NCBI RefSeq assembly: GCF_000146185.1
Contig: NC_012780.1
Location: 186,001 to 250,000, forward strand
From: [Eubacterium] eligens ATCC 27750
Lineage (GTDB): Bacteria > Bacillota > Clostridia > Lachnospirales > Lachnospiraceae
Length of the DNA: 64,000 nucleotides
Reading direction: 5' to 3'
Position 1 is the first letter of the stretch. Every line of letters starts with the position of its first letter. Shown here piece after piece: positions 42,016 to 51,625 of the stretch. The position numbers were made by a program, and so were the translations under genes. The notes under the pieces were generated by a model. It saw only the letters and a program-made list of their open reading frames with translations. It did not search any database and had not been told where the DNA came from.

Positions 42016-44409
42016 TTACTTGCTGAGTACGATTGCTGTGTATGAACCGCCTGCACCATATGCAACTACAAGTACATTGTTTAACTTAGAAGCTTCAACA
42101 TTAGTCTTAGAAACGCTTCCGTCTGCTGCAATGCTGTATGCTTCCTGTGAAGGTATCTTTCCAGCAAACATAAGTGCTGCGTGTGCTGCTGCTGTTGTTG
42201 CTGCTGCTGCTCTTGACTCACCAAGAACTTCCTTTAATTCCACAACCGGTTTTTCTGCCAGTTTGTCACCAAATACTGCTGTCAATCCCTTGATTTCTAC
42301 ATCATCGACAGCCTTCATTCCGTTTGCGAAACCAAATACTGCATCTATATCATCAATTGTCATTCCTGCGTCTGCTAATGCGTTATTAACTGCATTTGTA
42401 AGGCCTGCCTCTGAACCTGTAAGTGTTCCGAACTTAACATTTGAATGAGCCATTCCGTATCCTGCTGCATGGCAGTAGATTCTTGCACCACGCTCCCTGG
42501 CTGCCTTCTCGTCCTCAATAAGAACTGAAGCACTGCCATCGCTTAATACGAATCCGTCATTTCCTGCAAATGGAGCTACAACTTTTTCAGATGTGACACC
42601 TAACTTACCGAAAAGCTCTGTCATTATGTCGCTGTTCTCATCAGAACCTGTGGCTAACATAGCATTTTCCTGACCTGAACGGAGTACGCTCATTGCATAT
42701 GCCATGCTTGCAAGACCAGACTGTGCACCGTTAGTAACTGTTACATTGTAGCCCTTGATTCCTGAGCAGATTGAAAGATATCCACCTGCTGCATTGTATA
42801 CAGTGTTAGGAAATTTGAATGCACTTCCTGAAGCATTGCCCTTCTCTGTAATCATGCTCTGGAAATCACAGCATGTTCCAAGTGCACCCTCTGACGTTCC
42901 CACAATTATTCCAATATCTGTTGCATTATCGTCTGTTACTGCATAATCAGCGTCCTTAAGTGCTTCCATACCTGATACTGCCTGAAGCTGACTGAAATTA
43001 TCAAGCTTTCTATAGAATGACATCTTAAGTCCAAGTGCATCATAATCTTCCTTGCCGACTGAACTTCTTAAATTAGCTTCTGTCAGAGCTTCGTTTTTTA
43101 CTGCATTTGCAACATATGAATCTACACCGTTGCCGCTTGGTGTGACCACACCAATACCTGTGATAACAAGGGGCTTCTTCTCTTCCTTAACTGTCACATT
43201 GCCAGCCTCTTTGCTAAAGATAATACTTGCGTTATTACCGCCGAATGCAAATGAATTGTTCATTACGCTTGTAAGCTCTTTTTCATGTGCCTTATTAGGG
43301 CAGAAATCTATCTTTCCGGCCTTTTCGGCAAGCTTATCCATATCCTCGTCCTTAAATCCGAGTGTTGGAACTACTGTATTAGTTGTAAGTGCCTTGATTG
43401 AAAATACTGCTTCAATTGCTCCTGCTGCGCCTAGGCAGTGTCCTGTCATAGCCTTTGTTGAGCTTACTGAAAGATTATTGTTCTCGCCGTCAAATATTGT
43501 ATGTAATGATAAGAATTCTGCATCATCATTCTTAGCTGTTCCTGTTCCATGTGCATTAACATATCCGATGTCCGATTTCTTCAATCCCGAATTCTTAATT
43601 GCTCTGTTGATAGCTTCCATCTGACCTTCTCCATCCGGTCTTGGAGCTGTGATATGATGTGCGTCACTGCTGACACCAGCACCTAATACTTCACAATACA
43701 TTTTTGCATTTCTTGCCTTAGCATGCTCGTAGCTTTCTACTACTACGACACCTGAACCTTCACCAAGTGTAATTCCTGTACATCTGTTGAATGGTGAGCA
43801 GCCATCTGCGTCAAGTGCATGAAGTGATAAGAATCCGGCATATGGTACTGCTGCAAATGTGTCTGAACCACCTGCAAGTACTACATCTGCCTTGCCTGCT
43901 CTGATAAGCTCGCATGCGTATGCAATACTGATTGTTCCGGCCGCGCATGCATTTGCAATATTAGTAACAACGCCGCCTGCATGGCACTGACCTGCAACCT
44001 GAGGTGCTATTGATGAAATTGGCATCTTAGTTACATCACTTGCTTTCTTGCCATGCTCATAATAATCAGAAATGCTGACTGCACCACCAACACAGCTTCC
44101 AATTATAACTGAAGCCTTAGGATCTCCTGCAAAATCATCAAGTCCTGCGTCCTTCATTGCCTCGCCAGCTGCCTTGATACAAAGCTGTGCTGAACGGTCT
44201 GCATCTTCGCTTCCCTCAAAATCTCCAAGTGTGTCGCACTTAACTTCTGCTGCAAGGTCTGCGTAACAGTCTGTTGTATCAAGTGTTGTTGTTTTATGTA
44301 TTCCTGAAACCGAATTAATGGCATTATTCCATGCCTCATCTACTGAATTACCGATAGCACATATCATTCCAAGACCTGTAATGACTGCGCGGTTATTATT
44401 CTCTGTCAT
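42016..44409 (-). CDS. Fused double ketosynthase: FabF-like plus catalytically dead second domain
   Basis: 797 residues from ATG 44409 behind AAAGGAG. Domain 1 (about 1-405) is a complete FabF-type ketosynthase: Cys in IANACAAGTISIAYACEL, His in NAHGTGTAKNDD and His in MTGHCLGAAGAIEA. Domain 2 (about 415-797) keeps the fold (PLVITGIGVVTPSGNGVDSY) but its Cys site reads VTNGAQSGLAS, the first His site FGFANGMKAVDD, and the second KEVLGESRAAAA: all three catalytic residues are gone. This is the KS-alpha/chain-length-factor relationship of type II polyketide synthases, here in one chain. It probably sets acyl length in a special chain product. Confidence 0.85.
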   Translation of the reverse strand: MTENNNRAVITGLGMICAIGNSVDEAWNNAINSVSGIHKTTTLDTTDCYADLAAEVKCDTLGDFEGSEDADRSAQLCIKAAGEAMKDAGLDDFAGDPKASVIIGSCVGGAVSISDYYEHGKKASDVTKMPISSIAPQVAGQCHAGGVVTNIANACAAGTISIAYACELIRAGKADVVLAGGSDTFAAVPYAGFLSLHALDADGCSPFNRCTGITLGEGSGVVVVESYEHAKARNAKMYCEVLGAGVSSDAHHITAPRPDGEGQMEAINRAIKNSGLKKSDIGYVNAHGTGTAKNDDAEFLSLHTIFDGENNNLSVSSTKAMTGHCLGAAGAIEAVFSIKALTTNTVVPTLGFKDEDMDKLAEKAGKIDFCPNKAHEKELTSVMNNSFAFGGNNASIIFSKEAGNVTVKEEKKPLVITGIGVVTPSGNGVDSYVANAVKNEALTEANLRSSVGKEDYDALGLKMSFYRKLDNFSQLQAVSGMEALKDADYAVTDDNATDIGIIVGTSEGALGTCCDFQSMITEKGNASGSAFKFPNTVYNAAGGYLSICSGIKGYNVTVTNGAQSGLASMAYAMSVLRSGQENAMLATGSDENSDIMTELFGKLGVTSEKVVAPFAGNDGFVLSDGSASVLIEDEKAARERGARIYCHAAGYGMAHSNVKFGTLTGSEAGLTNAVNNALADAGMTIDDIDAVFGFANGMKAVDDVEIKGLTAVFGDKLAEKPVVELKEVLGESRAAAATTAAAHAALMFAGKIPSQEAYSIAADGSVSKTNVEASKLNNVLVVAYGAGGSYTAIVLSK

Positions 44410-44480
44410 AATTACTCCTTTATTGTTATTTTCATAATTTCTTATAATACTTTTTTTGGGGGGTGGAGTGTGTAGTTGTC

Positions 44481-44798
44481 TTTGTTTTGGACTTTGTGAG
44501 GCATGTTCTTGCTTGTTATGTCCAATCTTCCAGCTCTGGTGCGTCGGTTTGGACTTTTCAAGTCCTGTTTCTGCTTCTAACGTCCAATCTGCTCGCTCTG
44601 GTGCGTCGGTTTGGACTTTCCAAGTCTTGTTTCTGCCCACAACATCCAATCTGTCAATCTCGTCACGCTGTTTTGGACTTTCAGGAATCCAATTCCACCA
44701 AAAAGTCCAATCCATCGACTCTAGCATTCCCGTTTGGACTTTGTAAGCAATATTCCAGCCTAAATGTCCAATCCGTCAGCAACATCCAAGCAATCAAC
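44481..44798. repeat. Tandem repeat of about 62 bases between ACP and the double ketosynthase
   Basis: Five units start with (G/A)TCCAATC at about 44519, 44581, 44643, 44704 and 44765; each full unit has a central (G)TTTGGACTTT, so each carries an inverted pair GTCCAA/TTGGAC. Units 1 and 2 are nearly identical (for example CTCTGGTGCGTCGGTTTGGA in both); later ones diverge. It lies in the leader of the ketosynthase gene, and the ketosynthase frame stays open through it without a ribosome site, so the start at 44409 is preferred. Confidence 0.8.
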
Positions 44799-44822
44799 CA
44801 CAACTTATATCCGTAACTAATA

Positions 44823-44851
44823 CGGGTGCCAGAAAAGTCATCTGACACCCG
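44823..44851 (-). terminator. Hairpin after the ACP gene
   Basis: CGGGTGTCAGA and TCTGGCACCCG pair on the minus strand. No T-run follows, so partial termination or mRNA processing that sets ACP above the rest is more likely than a full stop. Confidence 0.5.
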
Positions 44852-44865
44852 CCACATTTTATATA

Positions 44866-45111
44866 TTATGCATTTTCTTCGATATACTTAGCGATTGTCT
44901 CAATGCTGTAGAAGTGTTCTTTGCCAACACCTGTCATCTGAACACCGAATTCATCATCGACATAAGCAATGATTTCAAGCGAATCAATTGAATCAAGTCC
45001 GATTTCACCATCTCCGAAAAGCTGTGTATCAAACTCTAAAACATCTGCGTCAATTCCTAAATTCTCACATAAAAAGTCTTTTAACTTTGGCATAATTTCG
45101 TTAGTGCTCAT
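44866..45111 (-). CDS. acpP: Acyl carrier protein
   Basis: 82 residues from ATG 45111. GLDSIDSLEIIAYVDDEFGV holds the phosphopantetheine Ser in DSID (usual DSLD). Acidic, helical. It leads the acyl-synthesis operon, ahead of the double ketosynthase. The longer frame from 45141 adds ten residues without a site. Confidence 0.9.
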   Translation of the reverse strand: MSTNEIMPKLKDFLCENLGIDADVLEFDTQLFGDGEIGLDSIDSLEIIAYVDDEFGVQMTGVGKEHFYSIETIAKYIEENA

Positions 45112-45207
45112 TATAATATTCCATCCTTTTTCTTTAATCATATTGTGCGTCCACTAAAAAAAGCACCTACACATTATATATTTTTTTGTAAAAATTTGGC
45201 ATAACAA

Positions 45208-45241
45208 AACCCGTGTAGTGTTCGAAAACGCTACACGGGTT
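45208..45241 (-). terminator. Strong hairpin terminator
   Basis: AACCCGTGTAG and CTACACGGGTT around a 12-base loop; T-run on the minus strand. It lies after the esterase gene and before the ACP gene, and separates the two units. A TATAAT on the minus strand at about 45162-45167 may be the ACP -10. Confidence 0.8.
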
Positions 45242-45365
45242 CTATAATTGTACTAATTTCGGACATTTTCGTTAAAGTGTCCAAATATTATCACAAAAAT
45301 ATCCAGACATCATTCCCACCTTCCAAAATATCATCAATACCCTGCCCCACAATTCCACAACATTA

Positions 45366-46256
45366 TCAGAACTTCCTAAGATACTCCACCATCATATCAA
45401 TAACCGCACTGCTCTCTGGCAAAAAAGGCTCAAACACACTGAATGCATGCGTAAGCTTCTTATTCTTAGGAAAATCTACCAGTTCATGCTCTCTTTCTGC
45501 TCTTGTCAGTGCCTTCTCAAAATCTGTTGTATATCTTCGTAAGAAATCATTATGGCTTGTCACGAGCCAGACTGGTGCAAGTGAGTTCAGCAGTTCCCTG
45601 TTTTCAGGATTAACATACTTTGCAAATGAAGTTTTCTTGTAATCCCTGCCATACAGATACTTTGGAAGAAAAAGTCCAATCTTATCAAATCTTGATGTAT
45701 AGAACATTCCACTTATAAGCCCAAGCGCATTAATGCGAAGTCCTGATGGTGTGACATTTGCTGCCCTCGCTATATTAGTGCTGTTCTGGATGGCATTGGC
45801 ATATGTGATAAGGCATGCGCCGCCGCTGTCACCTGCCATATATACATGTGACGAATCGCCGCCATCTGCTGCCAGCCTCTCCTTTATATAATCCATTGCC
45901 ATGAAAACATCTGCAAGCTGGTCATATATAAGGCAGTCTGGTATCAGCCTGTACTCTATGCTGTATACAAGAAATCCCTTCTTGCAAAGCAGAGCACAGA
46001 AATATCTGTTAAACTCCTTATTACCAATAATAAGACCTCCACCATGAACATTAATAATTACAGGAAGAATCTTTTCCTGTGAATCTTCCGGTCTGTATAT
46101 GTCAAGCATATGTGCTTTAATTCCATCATCAGCATATGCAATGTCAGTACTGCATCTTACTCCTTCCGGAAATGTTAATCCTGCATCTCTTCCTGCACAT
46201 GAATCTTCAAAATCTTTTCTCTGCCTGTAAAACTGTTTTGTTAAAATATTCCCCAT
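45366..46256 (-). CDS. Alpha/beta hydrolase (hormone-sensitive-lipase-like esterase)
   Basis: 296 residues. Oxyanion-hole motif VHGGGLIIGN, nucleophile AGDSGGACLI, C-terminal Asp and His in LVTSHNDFLR and LTHAFSVFEP. Cytoplasmic. Cleaves small acyl or acetyl esters. Its TetR-type gene is 18 bases upstream on the same strand and likely regulates it. Confidence 0.88.
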   Translation of the reverse strand: MGNILTKQFYRQRKDFEDSCAGRDAGLTFPEGVRCSTDIAYADDGIKAHMLDIYRPEDSQEKILPVIINVHGGGLIIGNKEFNRYFCALLCKKGFLVYSIEYRLIPDCLIYDQLADVFMAMDYIKERLAADGGDSSHVYMAGDSGGACLITYANAIQNSTNIARAANVTPSGLRINALGLISGMFYTSRFDKIGLFLPKYLYGRDYKKTSFAKYVNPENRELLNSLAPVWLVTSHNDFLRRYTTDFEKALTRAEREHELVDFPKNKKLTHAFSVFEPFLPESSAVIDMMVEYLRKF

Positions 46257-46273
46257 TGATGTACTCCCGACAA

Positions 46274-46834
46274 TTACTTCTTCATATTAGATATAATAAG
46301 GTCAAGCTGACCCTCAAATAATTTCTCGATTCTTTCAACGGTATCCTTGATTTCATCAACAGTCTTGGCCTTTTCTTCTTTAATAATCCATCTTATAAGC
46401 AATCCAAATATAGCTTCTTCATAGAAACTGCATATAATCTCAACATCCCTAATAGAAAGTATGTATCCTTCAGACATTTTTCTAATCTGCAAAAGTGCCA
46501 GATAATGAATTCGTGTCTTAACATATTTTTCCAGCCACTCTCTTCCTCTTGCATCAAAAAGATTAGCCCATACTTTCCTATGGATTATACTATATTCAAT
46601 AAATCTCATAAGAACCTTGTCCATTTCACCATTGTACTCTTCATTGAATTCATCAATCTTTGCCTGGACAACACCATCCAATACATCATATATATCAGAA
46701 AAATGATAGTAAAATGTACTCCTCGTAATACCACATTCATCGGCTATATCTTTAACTGTGATTTTCTTCAGTGATTTTTTTTCAGCAAGTTCAAGTGTAC
46801 ACTTCATTATTGCTTTTCTTGTCAACTGCGACAT
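46274..46834 (-). CDS. TetR/AcrR-family regulator
   Basis: 186 residues from ATG 46834 (GGGGAG). N-terminal helix-turn-helix: KKITVKDIADECGITRSTFY with YHFSD. The C-terminal part is of the DhaS-like type with a TetR_C domain. It shares a transcript with the downstream esterase. Confidence 0.9.
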   Translation of the reverse strand: MSQLTRKAIMKCTLELAEKKSLKKITVKDIADECGITRSTFYYHFSDIYDVLDGVVQAKIDEFNEEYNGEMDKVLMRFIEYSIIHRKVWANLFDARGREWLEKYVKTRIHYLALLQIRKMSEGYILSIRDVEIICSFYEEAIFGLLIRWIIKEEKAKTVDEIKDTVERIEKLFEGQLDLIISNMKK

Positions 46835-47047
46835 GTAAATCTCCCCGTTCACTTATATTTGCCTGCATATTGTAACACATTTCACTACTTAAGTCACATA
46901 CAAAATAAATTTACATAAATTTCATGCATTCTTTTCCATAATGTGCTAGACAAATGTATTAAAAGGTGTTACTTTCTTATAGGACTAAAGGACTATTTAT
47001 ATTCGGATTTATTATTCGGATATAAAGCATTTATGAAAGGAAAATTA

Positions 47048-47641
47048 ATGAACAAGTACGGACATGTAACCGTAACCAAAAGACTTACCCCTATGCTTAA
47101 GAAAAGACATGATTTTGCTTTAAGACTCGGAAGTATTATGCCGGATATTCTTCTGCATACATATATTAAGGGACATACATGGGATTCTTCCTACAATAAA
47201 GTTTCAAGAAGGCTGCAGCGTCTTGAAAGACATGGCAGAATGAACTGTTTTTCTTTTTTGTCTTTAGGCTATGCCTTACATTACATAGAAGATTACTTTA
47301 CATTTCCACATAACTCATGGTATCCGGAACCGATGTCTGAGCATGTGTTATATGAAATTAAGTTCATGAATTATATAAGAGAAAACAAGAACGATATTAA
47401 CAAACCTCTGATATCTAATAATGGTCGCGGTGTGTCTGCTGACAGAATGTTAGATTATCTCATAACTAACCACAAAAAGTATGCTGCTAACGAGCAGGGC
47501 TTTGATAATGACTATAGTTTCATCACTTCCGTTGGATATGCATTTGTTACCAACTATGTTAAGCTGTTCATGATTAACAGCGGCAAGGATATCGTTATTG
47601 ATATGAATGAAGATTATGTAGCACTTAATTCTAATATTTAA
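47048..47641 (+). CDS. Zinc-dependent phospholipase-C-like protein
   Basis: 197 residues from ATG 47048 (AAAGGA). GSIMPDILLHTYIKGHTWDS, CFSFLSLGYALHYIEDYFTF, then HNSW hold the spaced His/Asp/Glu ligands of the S1-P1/phospholipase C fold. No signal peptide, so it may act inside the cell; substrate unknown. A longer frame begins at 46943 but lacks a site. Confidence 0.75.
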   Translation: MNKYGHVTVTKRLTPMLKKRHDFALRLGSIMPDILLHTYIKGHTWDSSYNKVSRRLQRLERHGRMNCFSFLSLGYALHYIEDYFTFPHNSWYPEPMSEHVLYEIKFMNYIRENKNDINKPLISNNGRGVSADRMLDYLITNHKKYAANEQGFDNDYSFITSVGYAFVTNYVKLFMINSGKDIVIDMNEDYVALNSNI

Positions 47642-47656
47642 TACCTTTTTCTTTAT

Positions 47657-47677
47657 AACTCAAACTTCGCACATAAA
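47657..47677. repeat. 21-base inverted repeat, left arm
   Basis: AACTCAAACTTCGCACATAA then A; the exact reverse complement is at 51473-51493. The two arms enclose the EAL and chemoreceptor genes. Confidence 0.8.
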
Positions 47678-47679
47678 AT

Positions 47680-47709
47680 AAGGCAGCCTCACATAGCTGA
47701 GTCTGCCTT
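47680..47709. terminator. Bidirectional terminator
   Basis: AAGGCAG(C)CTCA pairs with TGAG(T)CTGCCTT, with T-rich tails both ways; it serves the convergent phospholipase-like and EAL genes. Confidence 0.75.
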
Positions 47710-47716
47710 ACTTTCT

Positions 47717-49408
47717 TTATTTAATGTTGATGCCACTGGCATATTGCTGCAGAAACTGTTTCTTTCCACATGGTCTTCCCAAATAATATCCTTGCAGATA
47801 ATCAACCTTCATTTCTTTCATTTTCAGAAGCCATTCTTTTTCCTCGATGCCTTCTGCGCATATCCTGACGTTAATACTATGTACCATGGTGATGATATTT
47901 TTATATAATTCATAATCCCTGTCACTGTTCATCGCCTTGTCAGTAAAATCCCTATCCATTTTCACGTAACTTGGATTCATATCACGGATACAATGAAGAT
48001 TCGAATATCCTGTTCCAAAATCATCGATCACAAAGGGAATCCCGTTCTTGTCCAGAGTTTTACGGAATTTACAGAACGAAGGTGTCATATCCATAAATCC
48101 GCTTTCTGTCATTTCAACACATAAGCATTCCGGCTGTAATGAATATTTTTGAATTGCATCCAGAATATCCCGCTCCACATTGCCTTGCAGGATCTGAACA
48201 TAGGATACATTTACATTCATCCGGAAATCAGGAATATATTTCTGCATTTCACAGCACATTGCTGCAGCTTCGTTCAAAATATATCTTCCAGCGGGAATGA
48301 TTAATCCGGTCTCTTCCAATAATGGGATAAACTCCACCGGTGAAACAAACTCCCGCCCTTCTTCCGTTATCATGGAAAAACGCATCAGTGCCTCTGCTCC
48401 AATAATCTGTTCGGACTGACAGTCCACGATCGGCTGGTAGTATACTTCAAAGCCATCATAATGGTTCACAATAGCATTACGAAGTGTTGCTATGATTCTT
48501 CCTTGTTGTAAAAAGACCTCATAGTCATCCTGGTCAAAAATATAGAATCCATTTTTACCCATGCTTTTTGCCTGTTTCAAGGCAAATTCAAACTTTTTGC
48601 GGCATTCTTCGGTTCCCTCACAAAATGTTGCTGCATCTATAACACCAATAGAAATAGAAAATATAGCCTCATAATTTTCGTCTACTATGAAATTATGAAG
48701 TTTATCTGTAATCTTTTCTTTCAGTGCCACAGCTTCTTCTGCGGAGGAAGCTTCCAGATCCACGATCACATACTGATCCGCTACCAGATGGTAAATTCTC
48801 TGCTTGTCTGAAAGGCATTCCTTCATGCAACCGGCTACGCTTTTCAGGATATAATTACCATAATCAGCTCCCCTGGAGCTATTGATCGCTCCAAAATCAT
48901 CAATTCCTATATGCATAAAAAACCCCTTGGTAATGGGTTCTTTTTGTGCACGCAAGTAAGCAAGGAATTCCGGACCGCCAAGCAGTCCGGTGACATTATC
49001 AGCCCTTCTCTTGTTGCCGGTCTCATTCAGACACCCGACCAGATACTCTGCATTTCCCTGCTGATCATTGACAACGATACCACGGCTGTTGATCCATACC
49101 GGCATACCTTCTTTATCAAGCCATCTATAATGAAGATTATGTACCATTTCTCTTCCTTCACATATATCCGCAAGATGCTTTGCAAGCATCTCACGGTCTT
49201 CTTCATATACTACATTCATAACTTCATTTGACATATCTGTCAGGATATTACTCGGTATATTAAATCGTTCCACAGCTGACTGTGAAATCTCAAAGGTATT
49301 ATTCTGCAGATCAAATATATACAGATAATCGTCCATACATTCTGTAATGATCTCAAATAAAATATCAGCTGCCTTCTCTCCAAATAATTTAAATATATCA
49401 TTAATCAC
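47717..49408 (-). CDS. PAS-GGDEF-EAL protein, cyclic-di-GMP phosphodiesterase
   Basis: 563 residues. PAS-like sensor (about 20-130), degenerate GGDEF (about 140-300; the signature reads VADQY), and a complete EAL domain (about 310-560): EALMRF, NVNVSYVQI, VEMTESG, DDFGTGYSN, VKMDRDF, AEGIEEKE and LQGYYLG. Thus a phosphodiesterase that opens cyclic-di-GMP, with a non-cyclase GGDEF for control. No membrane anchor. It follows the chemoreceptor gene (46 bases) and its codon use is GC-richer. Confidence 0.92.
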   Translation of the reverse strand: MINDIFKLFGEKAADILFEIITECMDDYLYIFDLQNNTFEISQSAVERFNIPSNILTDMSNEVMNVVYEEDREMLAKHLADICEGREMVHNLHYRWLDKEGMPVWINSRGIVVNDQQGNAEYLVGCLNETGNKRRADNVTGLLGGPEFLAYLRAQKEPITKGFFMHIGIDDFGAINSSRGADYGNYILKSVAGCMKECLSDKQRIYHLVADQYVIVDLEASSAEEAVALKEKITDKLHNFIVDENYEAIFSISIGVIDAATFCEGTEECRKKFEFALKQAKSMGKNGFYIFDQDDYEVFLQQGRIIATLRNAIVNHYDGFEVYYQPIVDCQSEQIIGAEALMRFSMITEEGREFVSPVEFIPLLEETGLIIPAGRYILNEAAAMCCEMQKYIPDFRMNVNVSYVQILQGNVERDILDAIQKYSLQPECLCVEMTESGFMDMTPSFCKFRKTLDKNGIPFVIDDFGTGYSNLHCIRDMNPSYVKMDRDFTDKAMNSDRDYELYKNIITMVHSINVRICAEGIEEKEWLLKMKEMKVDYLQGYYLGRPCGKKQFLQQYASGINIK

Positions 49409-49454
49409 AACAATAACCTTCCTTATGAATACTTCACTCTATTCCTGTCATTTT

Positions 49455-51173
49455 CTAGAATAACTTAAAAATATTCACGCGGTCATGCATCTTGGCTGCT
49501 CCCTCTGCCAGATTAATACTGATTGCAGTATTCTCTTCTGAGGATGCTGCATTGCCCTGTACCACACCGGACAGCTGTTCAATTCCCTGACCGATCTGTT
49601 CCAAGGACTCTGCCTGGGAGTTTGCTTTCTCCATGGTGTTCTGTGCAATCTCTGCAAAGGACTCCATATCTGCAATGATCTGATTGAATGCGTCTGCTGT
49701 TGTTCTTGTAATCGTATTGCCATTTTCGATTTCCACTAAGGTCTTATCGATCAGATCTCTTGTATTTACGGCAGATTTTGCACTGTCTGCTGCCAGCTTG
49801 CCGATCTGATCTGCCACTACTGCAAAGCCTTTTCCTGCTTCTCCTGCTCTGGCAGCTTCAATGGAAGCATTCAGGGATAACAGGTTGGTCTGGGATGCAA
49901 TATCCTCGATATCTGTGATAATATTACCGATCTCCTTGGAGATTTCTGTAATGTGCTCCATTTCCATCAGCAGATCGTTCATTTTTTCTTTTTCTTCGTT
50001 CGCTTTATCTGCAGAAGCTTTTACACGTGCAGATGCGCTCTGTGTTTCCTTCGCTGTATCTGCCGCCAGATCCACGACCGTATCAATGGTGGCATTCAAT
50101 TCCTCGATGACTCCTGCCTGCTCTGTTGCACCGTCCGCCAGGGATTTTGATGCATTTTCCACCTCGGATGCATTCGATGATACCTGTTCTGCCAGATTTC
50201 TGATCTCGGTCAGGGTACTGTTAAACCGTTTCAGAATATACAGCAGTGATGTCTTCAATTCCGAGAAATCGCCTAGGAAATCTGTAATATCATCACCATT
50301 TCTGGTCAGGTCACCCTGCGCTATTGCCTTTACCTCCACAGAAATCTCGCTGACATAATCTGCCAGAATACCCATGGCTTCTTTCAGATTCTTAATGGTA
50401 TCGCCAAGCTCATCTTCAGACTCATAGGTAAGCATTTCTACATTAGACAGTTCGCCCTTACGCAGGCTGGCAACTGCTGCATCTATCTGTTCTACCGGCT
50501 CAGTAATGGAATTGGTAATGATCTTTCCGATCAGTGTCGTCACTACAGCAATCGCAAGGCCCGCTGCCACAATCACGACAAATATGATGATGGTGCATAC
50601 ATTGGCCATGGTCTTTGCCTGATCTAATTCTATCTGGAACTCGTCACTTAATATAGTTAATTTCTCAGCAAAAGCATTATATTCTTCATACGCCTCTCCG
50701 ATCATCAGCCTTGCTGCTTCCTGCTGTTTATTCTCACGGCTCAACTGCAGGATTTCATCTGAAGCAGCCCTGTATTTTTCCCATCCTGTGCTTGCTGCTT
50801 CATAATCAGCTTGTCCTTTTTGAGCATCACTGTCTGCAGTGATAATCGCATTCAGCTTCGCACAGGTATCCTGGATCTGACTCTCCAGCTTCTGGATTTC
50901 TTCTTCGCAGGAGTTCATGACTGCTGCATCTGATTCTACCAGATGCTGATACTGTTTGATTCTGTATTTCGCAGTCATTGTCTCTAAATCCTGCAGATAT
51001 TCCAATGACGGAGACCAGACCTCCGTGATCTTCTCTATATTTGAACGGATCACTAATGTTGAGATCAGTGCCACCAACACTAAAAATAATGTCATAACAA
51101 GTACTGTCATTCGATATACTTTTAATTTCCCTGCAACCTTTAAGTTAGCTATACGCTTTTTAATCTTTTCCAT
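49455..51173 (-). CDS. Methyl-accepting chemotaxis protein
   Basis: 572 residues. Membrane helices at about 20-42 and 195-220 enclose a four-helix-bundle ligand domain; HAMP at about 220-290; signalling domain about 300-570 with the hairpin tip [20 protein letters not shown] and [14 protein letters not shown]. Detects an unknown signal and feeds CheA. Paired with a cyclic-di-GMP phosphodiesterase, so a link between chemotaxis or contact sensing and second messenger is suggested. Base composition differs from the neighbours. Confidence 0.93.
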   Translation of the reverse strand: MEKIKKRIANLKVAGKLKVYRMTVLVMTLFLVLVALISTLVIRSNIEKITEVWSPSLEYLQDLETMTAKYRIKQYQHLVESDAAVMNSCEEEIQKLESQIQDTCAKLNAIITADSDAQKGQADYEAASTGWEKYRAASDEILQLSRENKQQEAARLMIGEAYEEYNAFAEKLTILSDEFQIELDQAKTMANVCTIIIFVVIVAAGLAIAVVTTLIGKIITNSITEPVEQIDAAVASLRKGELSNVEMLTYESEDELGDTIKNLKEAMGILADYVSEISVEVKAIAQGDLTRNGDDITDFLGDFSELKTSLLYILKRFNSTLTEIRNLAEQVSSNASEVENASKSLADGATEQAGVIEELNATIDTVVDLAADTAKETQSASARVKASADKANEEKEKMNDLLMEMEHITEISKEIGNIITDIEDIASQTNLLSLNASIEAARAGEAGKGFAVVADQIGKLAADSAKSAVNTRDLIDKTLVEIENGNTITRTTADAFNQIIADMESFAEIAQNTMEKANSQAESLEQIGQGIEQLSGVVQGNAASSEENTAISINLAEGAAKMHDRVNIFKLF

Positions 51174-51239
51174 GATAGTTTTCCCTTTCTTTGTAAATTA
51201 TTGATCTTTTATCACATTTGTTTATCCATAAGCTGCTAT

Positions 51240-51625
51240 AAAATAGCATACTTTATTGGAAAAGTCTATAAAAAAAAGTATTAAATTATTTTCTACTACA
51301 TATTAGTGGTTCTATTGCTAGAAACTGGTGAAAATTAATCTAAATTCTGTCTCCTGGATGAACACTTTTCACAATGCTGCTTCAAATGTTCAGAACAATG
51401 CTTTCAGATAACACTGAACATTGACAACTGAATAACTGCCAGATATTGAATTTTCAAGGTGCATAGCTAAAATTTATGTGCGAAGTTTGAGTTTATAATT
51501 AAAATTGTACTTTAAAAAGCACAATCACAACAAAGCCCGTGTTCAACTAGCTGAAAAGCTGATAAGCACTGGTTTTGTAACCTTTTTAGTAGAATTGTAA
51601 AGTTCTAATACAATCAAAGTATTGC
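51240..51625. other. Non-coding gap with rRNA-spacer-like sequence
   Basis: No gene. ACTGAACATTGACAACTGAA near 51411 and TTCAAGGTGCATAGC near 51452 recall 16S-23S spacer or rRNA leader sequences of Firmicutes, but no rRNA gene is present. The right arm of the 21-base inverted repeat follows. Confidence 0.3.
51473..51493. repeat. 21-base inverted repeat, right arm
   Basis: TTTATGTGCGAAGTTTGAGT then T, the reverse complement of 47657-47677. Confidence 0.8.

Noticed and set aside
44410..44727. N-terminal extension of 106 residues on the double ketosynthase
   Set aside because: It is made of the repeat and has no start signal; AAAGGAG and the family start MTENNNRAVITGLG at 44409 are clear.
44481..44798. 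Possible CRISPR array
   Set aside because: Units differ along their whole length without constant repeat and unique spacer parts; inverted GTCCAA pairs define a decaying tandem repeat instead.
44463..44816. Long plus-strand open frames rich in Cys, Ser and Trp
   Set aside because: They are antisense to the tandem 62-base repeats; their repetitive protein sequence follows from the repeat, and no ribosome site precedes them.
51350..51480. rRNA gene or spacer
   Set aside because: Short stretches recall 16S-23S spacers, but no 16S, 23S, 5S or tRNA sequence lies next to them.
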